Assembly: GCA_032191485.1 (NCBI GenBank)
Contig: JAVDOI010000006.1
Span: 9,158,056 to 9,222,055 of the forward strand
Source of the DNA: Leptoclinus maculatus
Lineage: Eukaryota; Chordata; Actinopteri; Perciformes; Stichaeidae
Direction: 5' to 3'
Length of the DNA stretch: 64,000 bases
A model generated the notes under the pieces. That model saw nothing but the letters and a program-made list of their open reading frames with translations. It made no database searches and was not told the DNA's origin. Made by a program: the position numbers and the translations under genes. This document shows, one piece after another, positions 47,067 to 57,600 of the stretch. The stretch's first letter is position 1; the number at the start of each line of letters is the position of its first letter.

Positions 47067-49369
47067 TTAGAAGTCACTGAGGATGCTGATGTCGGCAAAC
47101 TCTTTGCGGTAGCGGTGAGCGGACAAGGCGAGCAGGAAGGACCACTTCAGGCTCATGAAGCTCCACACACAGGACAGGTAGAGACTCTGAGGGTCGGTCA
47201 GGGCTGTGGGAGGGAGAGACCATGGCCATTAATCTGCTAAACAGCATTTAGTCTGATCATACCACACTGCAGACCATAAACACATTGAGAGAAGAACAGC
47301 GTGAACACCAAATAATGTGAGACAGGAAGGCGATGTAGAAGAACTTACACTGCTTGTTGCTGATGGCAATAGACAGGAAACTGAGGAAGGCCACGACTGC
47401 TAACAGAGAGAGGAAGACCCCGATGAAGAAGAAGAACTTGAGGCCCTTCAGCCAGGTCCTCCAGTAGTCCTGCAGGTACATGACGTGAGTGATCAGGGTC
47501 CACAGTGCCAGCACACCTGAGGGACAAACACAACCGACAGGTGAGCTTACAGAAGACTACATGTTAGACAGAGAGCTGCTTTGACCTAATAACTACACAT
47601 TGATAGACTTCTTGAGCAGACGAAACGTTTTTAGATAGTTCTTTTACAGGCAGCCGTGCAAATAATACATAGACACGTATGTCATAAAAACAATGACATG
47701 AATGTTAATTTTCGGTGACTGACTTTCACTAGCAGATGTTAACTGCTCATATGTAACAGACGTCGAGCTGAGTTTGTAAGGTCATGAACTGATGGTGGTG
47801 AGTGTGCATCTTCAGGCACATCATGACACAGCATGTTGTCAAAATGCTGAGTTAATGAATCACACTTCTTTCTTTATGTTCCCCTTTTTTTTTTGTAACT
47901 GTAGCAATGTGACAGCAGCATCAGTGTCTGTGCTGGGTGGCCATTGTTGAAAGCTGGAGAGTTAATGCGTTTCTCATAATACTGAAATGATGGACGTGAA
48001 TGATTTTTGTTGGGGAAAATGTTATTATGTTGGTGTCTCATTAAAACAGGTTGCAGCTAGTGCCCATTTGGAAAATGAAAATGCATATTCAGGGAGTGAG
48101 TCCACTTTTCATATAGCAGTAATGGTTCGGTTTAGGGAATGGGGTTGACTTTGTGTATGCATGTCACCACTCTTATTTGTGTGAGAGAATGAGGACAATG
48201 CTACACTTCTTAAATTAAAGAGCCCAGACAAGTCTGTTTTATCTTTGGGAACATGGATTACGTCACTAAAATTGATAACAGTACATCCTGGGAACAGATG
48301 AGTGCAGGGGTTATAGATATGGATTTATAAACCTCAACAGCAGCTCAAAGGTTACATACATGGAAACAACCCTGAACACAACTCACTGCATTCATGAATA
48401 TGCGTGACGCTAACATTCCATTTTTTTTTGGTAGACTGAATGGGATCTGACGTTATAATAATCTATTTTAACACTCAAAATGTCAAATCAGAGCCACACT
48501 CAGAAATGACTCCACACTCAGAGGATCATATTATTATCAAACAACTACACTAATGCCAAACATTTGCCTTCAATTGTATGCAATTATGTGCCTTCCGAGC
48601 AAACAGTGGTTTCTATTCATTAAAGCACAACATAAAAATGAACTTGCAGAGTCTTTAAATTAATGGTACCATTACACTATTCAAACACTGGAACATGCTT
48701 TGAAAAATTGTGTGAATTATCATTAAATACAGGCAGTTTATATGTGGGATGATACTGCCCTTTTAATATTTTGAATTATAACAACACACTAGCATTATTT
48801 ATTATAACCTATGAAAAAACTGTCATAATATCCAACTAATGTGGCACATGTTTTGATATTTCTGCACTTTATAATACCTCCAATCATTTTAATTTGCTTC
48901 TATAACTGTAACCTGTCAGAAAAATGAAAAATGAAATGAAAAATCCTTTGATTTTGACAATTTATATATATAAAATATAAAATACTTTAACTTATTGTGT
49001 GACACTGTTGATAGATTGACATCTCTGCCCTTCAAAAACACGTTTGCACTGTGGTCTCTGTCTAACTACAGGCTATTATTTTACGATCACTAGGTTTAGT
49101 AACTAGGGCACCTTCAGCTCACTGGTATTTTAGCAGTAAACTGGTATAAAAACCTGCACGGGACACTTGTGGTTTACCATGACACACGCTAAAAAAAGAA
49201 AGAAAAAAGCACTGTTGCAAACAAACACACGGTGTTTACCTGACAGTCCTCCCATGGCAGCAGTCCACGGCTGTTTGAACGCGATGTTCCACACCAGGAA
49301 CGCAGAAAACCCCATGATCATACCAAACGAGGCATAGCCGATACTAATGTATGTTTTATTAACAGCCAT
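47067..49369 (-). CDS. slc48a1: Heme transporter HRG1 (SLC48A1), three exons
   Basis: Exports heme from the endolysosome to the cytosol, with a major role in erythrophagocytosing macrophages. Exons on the minus strand: 49240-49369 (from ATG), 47349-47516 and 47067-47203 (to TAA). The split codons are Gly and Ser, and the product is 144 residues (human 146). Four hydrophobic helices are visible: around SIGYASFGMIMGFSAFLVW; GVLALWTLITHVMYLQDYW; FFFFIGVFLSLLAVVAFLSF; and SCVWSFMSLKWSFLLAL. The family invariants AAMGGLSG, the heme-linked His in LITHVMY, the DYWRTWLKG loop and the cytosolic tail FADISILSDF are present, the last resembling the lysosomal sorting region. The conserved ends leave no doubt about completeness. 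Intron 1 is 1.7 kb, intron 2 is 145 bp. Confidence 0.96.
47517..49239 (-). other. slc48a1: slc48a1 intron 1
   Basis: AT-rich, with donor CAG|gtaaac and acceptor CCCTCAG. No exon, RNA gene or clear mobile element was recognised inside. Confidence 0.6.
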
Positions 49370-49732
49370 TTTCACAAAAAAACAAAGGTGGTCAGAAAGC
49401 ACCCTGAACCACAATCTCAACGAGACGAGACACAGGTGCGTGCGTGCGTGCGTGTGTGTGTCTGAGCGAGAGCAGCAAACTGGTCATTTCAAAACAACTG
49501 CATCCGGTTAATCTAGAGGACACAATAGCTGTGTCCCAATTCAGGGTCTGCATCCTTCGGAGGACCCAGCCTTCACGGTCTACGTGGGCCGCGTCCTTTG
49601 AAAACCGCAAAGGCTAGACCGTGTGGTCTCCGAAATGAGACGGCCTACGCTACAGAGGACTTCCTGTTTGCGTCAACAGCTGTTCTCGCCCCGCCCCCTC
49701 TTGCTGCTCCCATCGCCCTGCTCAATAGGATT

Positions 49733-49920
49733 ATATATATATATATATATCTTTTTTTTTTATAGTGTATATACCTGTATATATATTTATAGTGTGTATA
49801 TATATATATTTATATATATATAATACCTGCTCAGCAGGATTATATATGTATATATATTTATAGTGTGTATATATATATAATCCCTGCTCAGGATTATAAA
49901 TATATACACATAAATACATT
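49733..49920. repeat. AT-rich minisatellite
   Basis: Roughly three copies of a unit built from GCTCA(A/G)(T/C)AGGATTATATAT, TATA runs, and TTTATAGTGTGTATATATAT. The unit length varies between about 50 and 70 bp. Lies inside the TIR-bounded element. Confidence 0.75.
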
Positions 49921-50214
49921 AAACTAAAATATTTTCAGTATATATACTTTGAAGTTTTTAGTTTAGTGTTTTTAATCATATATTTAAAAATTCATTCATA
50001 GTTTATTTTCATATTGTTTTTCTAAATTAATAATCAGTTAATTAAATCAGTTACTATGTTAAATAACACATTTTCAGTTATAGTTCTTGCAATTAAAACA
50101 ATGTATTTATCAATAACTTTATTTCATTCACACATACATATTTACATGTATATATATATATATATATATGGCAGAGGAAATCAATCAAGACAGTTAATAT
50201 TAACAACAGCAAAA

Positions 50215-51010
50215 CAAATGTCAGCAAACGTGTTTATTAACTTGCAGTAACATGTGCATATACTTTATATTTTTTAAATCAGTTTCATCTCTGTGACAGC
50301 AATATTAACACATCAGAAGGATCTACTGGTTGTCTTATTAGTGAAGGCTTTGTACAGGATGAGAGCTAATGTAACTGTAACCTTAAGTACAGGATGGTGA
50401 AATGGAGACATTACAAATGGACTAATGTCTTAATTCAAAGCTACGGTTGCTGAATGTTTGTCCATCGTTCTCCCCTCAGCTCCTGGCTCTCTGTAACACA
50501 ACAAGAACAGAATCAGCAAAATACTCAAATTCAGTGTATTCGTGTAATTAATCTTAACGTTACCGGACTTAAAGTGATATTTCAGGTTCACAACCTGTCT
50601 ACCTGAGCTCACGTTGGTCCGTTTATGTACATGATATGAAGTATAAATCATCTGTAAAACCATCACAACATCAGTAAGATATTATTCAACCTCTGAGGTT
50701 TGAAAGTGAAGTTATTAAAAGTTACTTTAAGTCTCACTACGGTCGGATGCAGGCAGCTGAGCTGCAGCTAATAGCACAGCGGCTAACGCTAGTTAGCTTG
50801 TAAGCTACGAACGTCACGTAACTTAACGGATCACTTTAACACACATGTGATGTTATAAGATCTCTTATTTTGCTTTAACATTAGTATCGGTGACATTCGA
50901 GTGAGTTGAAACTCAATACTTACATTTAAAAGTGAATCCTGCCGCTTCTCCAGCTCTCGCATCAATCGCCGCCATGTTGGTTCAAATAAAATCTTCACCG
51001 GCACGCAATG
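50215..51010 (-). other. Possible two-exon short transcript on the minus strand
   Basis: At 50975 the minus strand reads ACCAACATGGCGGCGATTG, followed by a short open stretch and a strong donor, TTTAAAT|gtaagt, at about 50929. An acceptor TGTTACAG lies near 50497 and AATAAA (minus) near 50232. The joined reading frame stops at once after the junction, so the product would be a peptide of about 17 residues or a non-coding RNA. No family match. It may be nothing more than transposon sequence. Confidence 0.2.
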
Positions 51011-51732
51011 CATCTTGGGATATGCTGGGCCACGAAGTCTCCATCAGATGTATCCTCCGAAAATGGGTGCAGAAGGCTGCGTTCGTCGGCTGCATTTGAA
51101 GGAGTCTTCAACAAACATGCGAATTGGGACAGCCTAGTCGCAGCGCTGTGACGCAACCGGTCTACAAATGCAGCCTCCGAAGGATGCAGACCCTGAATTG
51201 GGACACAGCTAATGTGACTGACTGTGTGAGAACTGCTGACTAATAATTGTTGTCACACACACGCACGTGGGGTAAGAGTGAAACATGACAAAGCGGTTTT
51301 TTATAAGAATACTTGTCTTATTTTTCTACCCAGCTGCAACAAAAAAAAAAAACATCGCTTCAGTCGACGTCATCTGATATTAACCAAAGAGATGCTGCTC
51401 AGTCCTGCAACACCTCACAGAGTGAGTGGACACAGCGCCCCCTACAGGAGCAGAGGCCACATACAACAACTCTCCACCTGAGCCCTTATGTTTTGTTGCC
51501 ATTGCCTTTACCTCCACAATGCTGTATTTAAAAATAATATGAATCATTGCGAATTCAACCTCTTGTTTTTCTTCAAATATCTTTCTTTACCTCCTTATTA
51601 AAACCCGTATTGCAGTGGTTTCATTTCCCTTTGCCACAAACTGGGCTTACACGTTTGATGAAGGTGACAGAATACATGAAATGAGCAGAATATAGCTCAC
51701 GTTTGATATGTTGTATGGGTTATGCATGAATA

Positions 51733-51870
51733 TATTAGAGCTGCAACGGTTAGTCAATTGATCAAATTTGATGGAAGAATTACAGAATATTGGCCACTGT
51801 ATTGAGAATCAATTCATCATTACAGTCATTTTTCAGGCAAAAATGGCATTCACTAGTTCGGAGTTTGACA
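51733..51870. repeat. Fragment of the gctgca-type dispersed repeat
   Basis: Starts TTAGAGCTGCAACGGTTAGT and continues with CAGTCATTTTTCAGGCAAAA. This is the same family as 605-905 and, inverted, 53090-53334. Confidence 0.5.
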
Positions 51871-53089
51871 TTTATGTTTGTCGTATATGATAAACAATAT
51901 CATCACGGTCCTCCAAATAACTGTAAATGAAAATTATAGTTTCAGACCTGAAATATACAATATATCCCTTTTGTTTGCTAATTACTCATTCAGACAGAAA
52001 TGTGTTGTACGGCATCCTCAGAGGCCAGCTAGACTATGTGTGTGTGTGTTTCAGTGTGTGTGAGACAAGACCCTCAAATGCACCTGTATGGGGACTTGCA
52101 ACACAAACATACATGTGCAAGTCTGTGTGTGTGTGTATTTTAAAGGTGTGGTGCCACGTAAAAAGTACGGTCAACATATAGAGATTATGAAAATCCATTG
52201 TAGTTGGTCATGTTTTACAGCTGCACTCTCAGAAGTAATGCGTCATTTTCTGCTTCAGCTTCTGACACGTCATCAGTTTAAAAAAACATTTTCATAAGAA
52301 ATTCTTATCAAATGTATTTAAGTCACAAACTGCTGATTTAAACCATGTTGAGCTTGTTTTGAGCTGCGAAAGAGGCTCCGGGTCTACAGGAAGACTAGAG
52401 ACTACTAGAGTGTCTGAGACTATTGACATATTTAATTAGGTTAGATGTTAGAAGTTTTTTTAATTAATTGGTTAACTTACAAAAAATATGTTTTTGTTTA
52501 TTTCTCATTTGACAGTCTGATAAACGTAATGTGATTAAAACTATGACTCAACATTACAAGAAAATGTATGTGTGCTTTTTTTAAATTTTGCAATTTAACA
52601 TTTAAAATACTGAAATGTTTCAGCTCCGAGTGAAGTTGAAGTGTCGATTAAGTGTAAGCACTGAAAGGTGTTAAGATGTCGAGTTAAAGAGTTAGAAGTT
52701 AGAAGAGTTAGAAGAGCTGAATAAGTTTGATTTTTGCTTTTCTTCAAAGTTGAAGACCTGAGACCTGAAAGGGTTTGAAGTGGAAGCATTGACAGGAGAA
52801 AATAAATTGGGTATTGTGTAAGAATCTTTATTTTGGAACATTCAAACCTCCTGCTTAACATCAAACTGCAGAATCACTACCAATTATTGTGCTTTGGTAG
52901 TCTCTTGAAATTTGTGCCAACATTTGAACCTGCAATGCTTCTTATGTGATGAAAAACTTGATTAAACACGACTCAACCAACATGAGAAAGAACACTCAAA
53001 TAGTTGACAAATTGACGATAAAAAAAACTACAAAAAAAGTAATCGGCACCAACAATTTTAGTAATCAACCATGTGTCTTTTTAAGTAAA

Positions 53090-53334
53090 ATATATTCCCA
53101 TGTTCCAGCTTCTCACACGTGTATATCTGCTGGTTTTCTTAATCGTTTACGATAGTAAACGGAAAAAACGTCAAAACATAATCAATGTGAGCTTGGGTTC
53201 GGGGAAATTGAGGTAGAAATGTTACACTATTTTCTGACAATTGTAGACTAAATGATTAATAGAATAATCGAGTAAATGATCAGCAGATTAATCAATAATT
53301 TAAAAAAGTGTCTTTAAAGTAGGTGCAGCCCTAG
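53090..53334 (-). repeat. Fragment of the gctgca-type dispersed repeat, inverted
   Basis: Contains CCATGTTCCAGCTTCTCACA, an ATCGTTTACGATAGTAAAC block, ATTAATCAATAATT and the terminal GGTGCAGCCCTAG. Together with 51733 (TAGAGCTGCAAC) the ends are imperfectly inverted, so the two may be the termini of one disrupted 1.6-kb insertion. Confidence 0.5.
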
Positions 53335-53705
53335 AACAGGAAACCTCTGGAGAGCAGTAAGACAGGTAAACGTGACAAATATGAACTCAACTTCAGTTTT
53401 GAATTACCTACGGGATCTGGCTCTCTCCACAGTCATTTCAAAGAGAAAGAAAGTACAAAAGATCAATAATGTATCCGTGGTTAATGAAAACATACTTCAA
53501 TGAGAAACATTACAGAATAAAAACCTTCTTGTTGACTAGACTGAATGAAACTAATACAATGTCTGTTTAATAACACCAGATGAACATCAGTGATCAGAAA
53601 AAAAACACGACATTCAAGTAGTTTGCAATCTGTCGAAACTCACAACCAACCACCAGCAAGTACTGTATAACAGCAGTGCGACGACGCTCGAGCTGGGCCG
53701 TCAGT

Positions 53706-54669
53706 TTAAGACAAACATGGCAGGTAGTAATAATAAAAGAAATCGTCCAACTTCTTCTTCATGACTTTGATCATGGACGCGTCTCGGTAGATGCGCTGAA
53801 CCAGCATGTCTTCTCTGGAGAACACCAGCAGATCGCACCACTCCGTGCCCGTCACCATCATCTCTCCTTGGATTTGCCAGTAGTGCGAGTGGGTCCTCTT
53901 CAGTTGCAGGATTCCGTCCGGGCAGAACAAGAACTTGCACTCGATGAAGCTCCTGAACCCGGTGAATTTGACGTGCACCAGCCCGAAGCTGGGAGTCTCC
54001 TTGGGGTCGTACACCAACCCGTCGGGCAGCGCCCCCAGCCACGGAGCATTCGGGTGGATGACGAACCCGCAGGGGGACCAGTTGACGCACACATGTTTAC
54101 AGTATTCCCGAAGTGCCTCGGCCTTCATTTCCTCCTCTATCTGCGCCGCCTTGCACCGGGGTAATCCTTTCTGTATCTTGAATAGCAGGTGCTGCGCGTT
54201 GGTCCTTCCTGGTTTGAGCTTGCAGACTTCCCTGAAACGACTGGTCAAACGCAGAGTCCTCAGCTTCTCTTCATCCTCCTTGCGTCCTCGCGTGGATTGC
54301 TCCAGCGCGTGCGCTGCCTCCCAGGTGATCTGAATGGCGTCCATGTGTTCCTGCTCCTTGGCGCTGAGGGTAGGCACGGCCGACATCGGCTTCAGTCTGT
54401 GATGAGCCAGGGGCAGCAGCGGTCGTGGGGGTTCGTCGATGTGAATCTTGTAATCCCTTTCTGATGGTACGGGGCACTGATAGGACAGGGGGCAACCTTT
54501 AGGGACTTTACCAAAAGCACAGTCCACCAACTCCACATTCTCCGTGAGGCCCATTTTAGTTATCAGAGGCTTCTTGTCATCTGGGAAATCCTTGAAGGCT
54601 TCTGTGAGCCTCGTCAAAAAGGACCGGCAGTCAGTCGGGGCAGGAATGAAAGATTGGTGGGGCACCATC
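53706..54669 (-). CDS. YqaJ-type exonuclease domain exon
   Basis: A 320-codon open frame preceded by acceptor TTTCATACAG. The YqaJ fold is the phage recombination exonuclease family (PD-(D/E)XK nucleases). Related exons are common in fish and other animals in transposon-associated or uncharacterised genes. The metal-binding Asp is present in ALPDGLV. The acidic residue expected in the following E-x-K motif is His here (GLVHVKFTG), although an E-x-K (IECK) lies 9 residues further on. The frame is intact with normal codon use, so it is either recent or under selection. Confidence 0.75.
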
Positions 54670-57600
54670 CTGTATGAAACAGGTTACAATTATTAGCGAT
54701 ATGTAAAATGAAAATATAATAATCACAATTATAAAAGTGCAGTCATTCTTACCTTGGTAATTCTAGCATGGTTTTCTGTAGGGACCACCTTGGCTTCTTG
54801 CATTTTGTAGCAGGAAAAGAAAAAATATAATTATTTCAAGCTTCAACTGTTAAAACGAAACATTCTATACTAGTCCTTAGGGGGCGCCACGGTGTTTTCC
54901 CACAGTTCTTACAGGATCATTTTAGGGATATTTCCAGGACATCTTCAGATCAAAGTTGCACGATAAAAACCCATCTGGGACAACTTCATTTTCTCCAGAA
55001 CATTTTGCTCTGTATTGTAATTCTCTCTGACTTATCCATGGCTGGATAAATACAGCTTCTTTTGGTACCCAGATGAACTCTGAAAAACTATACACCTTTA
55101 CTCATGGGTGGAAAAAGTCATAATCAGAAGTTACCACAGCCCAAAGCAATCCTAAAAATGCTTACTTTGCCTTAACATCAGCATAAAAAAAAAAAATACA
55201 TTCAAAGTATCTATTTCCATTTGAGCAGGAACATAAGCATACCTGAGCCGGTCAGGGGCGTTTCTGATGACAGCTCAACAACCACGTAACTTTGCTTCCA
55301 ACTAGAACATTGTTCTGGATGACTGGATGTTTTTCTACGACATCACAAAGCTTCTCCAGCCGGTCACAGTTAGATTTATTCATTAAACGCTTTTTTAATG
55401 GGGTTCTATGGCATTAAAACAACCTTACCGTTGAGCCTTTTCCTGATTTTTTATCACGTTTTTGAAGTTCGCGACTTCTACTTGTGCTCTCCTCGCTCCT
55501 GGATAGCTGTGGGACCGTATCCGAGGCTGCTGCGTAACAGTCCTCGTCTTCATCAGCTGAGAGGGTTTCTGGAGAGTCGGAGTTGACCTCAACCACTCTT
55601 ATGTGGAATGAGTCAATAGTGCAGGATATGCTGGTTTCTTCTTCTTCTTCTTCTTTGGGGTCACTTTTCACATGGAAAATTAAGTTACCAACTCCCCCCG
55701 ACTCTAGTTGTTGTTCTGATCCCAAACTTATGTCATGTTCAATTTGCTCTTCTTTAGGTTTCTTAGGTAGCGGCTCTGATATTTCCAGATCCACCTTAAT
55801 GTTCAGCTCAGGGGGCTGCTCTCTGACATCTGTGGCTGCTCCAGTGTATTGGGTAATGTTCAGCTCAGGGGGCTGCTCTCTGAAAATGAAGATACCAACT
55901 TCCCCCTGCTCTAGTTGTTGTTGTTGTTGTTGTTCTGATCCCAAACTTATGTCATGTTCAATCTGCTCTTCTTTAGGTTTCTTAGGTAGTGGCTCTGATA
56001 CTTCCGGATCCACCTTAATGTTCAGCTTAGGGGGCTGCTCTCCGACGTCTGTGGCTGCTCCAGTGTATTGGGTAATGTTCAGCTTAGAGGGCTGCTCTCC
56101 GACGTCTGTGGCTGCTCCAGTGTATTGGGTAATGTTCAGCTTAGAGGGCTGCTTTCTGACGTCTGTGGCTGCTCCAATGTATTGGGTAATGTTCAGCTTA
56201 GGGGGCTGCTCTCCGACGTCTGTGGCTGCTCCAGTGTATTGGGTAATGTTCAGCTTAGAGGGCTGCTTTCTGACGTCTGTGGCTGCTCCAGTGTATTGGG
56301 TAATGTTCAGCTTAGAGGGCTGCTTTCTGACGTCTGTGGCTGCTCCAATGTATTGGGTAATGTTCAGCTTAGAGGGCTGCTTTCTGACGTCTGTGGCTGC
56401 TCCAATGTATTGGGTAATGTTCAGCTGAGGGGGCTGCTCTCTGACATCTGTGGCTGCTCCAGTGTATTGGGTAATGTTCAGCTCAGGGGGCTGCTTTCTG
56501 ACATCTGTGGCTGCTCCAGTGTATTGGGTAATGTTCAGCTCAGGGGGCTGCTCTCTGACGTCCGTGACTGCTCCAGTGTAGTGGGTAATGTTCAGCTCAG
56601 GGGGCTGCTCTCTGACGTCCGTGACTGCTCCAGTGTAGTGGGTAATGTTCAGCTCAGGGGGCTGCTCTCTGACATCCGTGGCTGCTCCAGTGTATTGGGG
56701 AACATCTATTGTGGAGAAAAAGGAGAATACTAATAGTAAGTATGTATACATCGTTTGCTTTACTTTGGGTATAAAAAGAATAAAGCCACAGTACGGGCCC
56801 CTTGAAGCTGTAGTTCTTTTTGCACACCAGAAAACAATGCTGTAGAACAGATAAAAAGGGAGACAAGTGAAGCTCTCTATTCATTGTTTGAACATGCTCA
56901 GATCTTTTTTTGCACTCAGGGGTGGATGTACTCATACACTTTAGATGGTTTTATCTATCAACGTATTTTCAAAGACGTTTTGGTAGTTTCTATATTCCCT
57001 GCCGGATGTACAACGTGGCTAGATCAATAAAGCCAGTTTACAATGTCACAAAGGTGGCTCTCTTTTAACCTGGTTAGATCGTCGTGCTGTACACCTAAAC
57101 AACCTCCGGAGGATGTTCTGCTTAGATTTGGGGATTGAAAAGAGGGTTGTTTTTAGAGGGAGTGTTTAGAGGCTGAGTGGCTCCATTACCTTTTTCTGGC
57201 ATTATTCTCCAGAAACAATTCAGATTCTCGGCTGAGGGAATAGAATAATATTCAGTGTGTTGGATTTGAGTTTGTAAATCTTAACCCATGTTATTGTTAA
57301 TTACTGCTATGATTCTTTCATAAATGTACTAAGTAAGTAAATAGATATACAGGTAGCATGTTTATTTGTATTTTTCTATTCAGCACATGCCATGAATGAC
57401 AATAAAAAAATAAATAATTTTGTTTTACTTTTGTATGTGTGACGTTTTACTGGAGTTAGTCGCCTTTAGTCCAAAATGGCGGAGACGTGGCTCTGTTGTT
57501 AGTTTTCACGTCTTATCAGTGCTGCTTCTTTGGTGAGTCTCATTATCTCTCTGAGGTTTTAGGTTTAGTCGCAAAGAAAGTCTGCCTGTGTCAAACTTGC

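Larger units (their letters stand above)
49527..51210. mobile_element. 1.68-kb element bounded by perfect 37-bp terminal inverted repeats
   Basis: The left end at 49527-49563 starts AGCTGTGTCCCAATTCAGGG and ends TCTGCATCCTTCGGAGG. The right end at 51174-51210 is its exact inverted complement. AAT flanks both ends (…ACACAAT and AATGTG…), a possible 3-bp target duplication of Harbinger type, though hAT or chance are not excluded. Inside are an AT minisatellite, a promoter-like block and a possible spliced minus-strand transcript. No transposase frame was recognised, so the element is non-autonomous. Confidence 0.8.

Noticed and set aside
53701..54495. Other 60-160 codon frames over the YqaJ exon on both strands
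   Set aside because: Shadows of the 320-codon YqaJ frame; Arg/Gly-rich or Cys-rich translations typical of wrong frames.
55583..56733. Long plus-strand open frames of 281 and 221 codons with Cys/Ser/Gly-rich repeats
   Set aside because: They are antisense to the 57-bp coding minisatellite. A repeat length divisible by three without stops keeps several frames open. The minus-strand frame has matching splice sites and family-like flanks; these do not.
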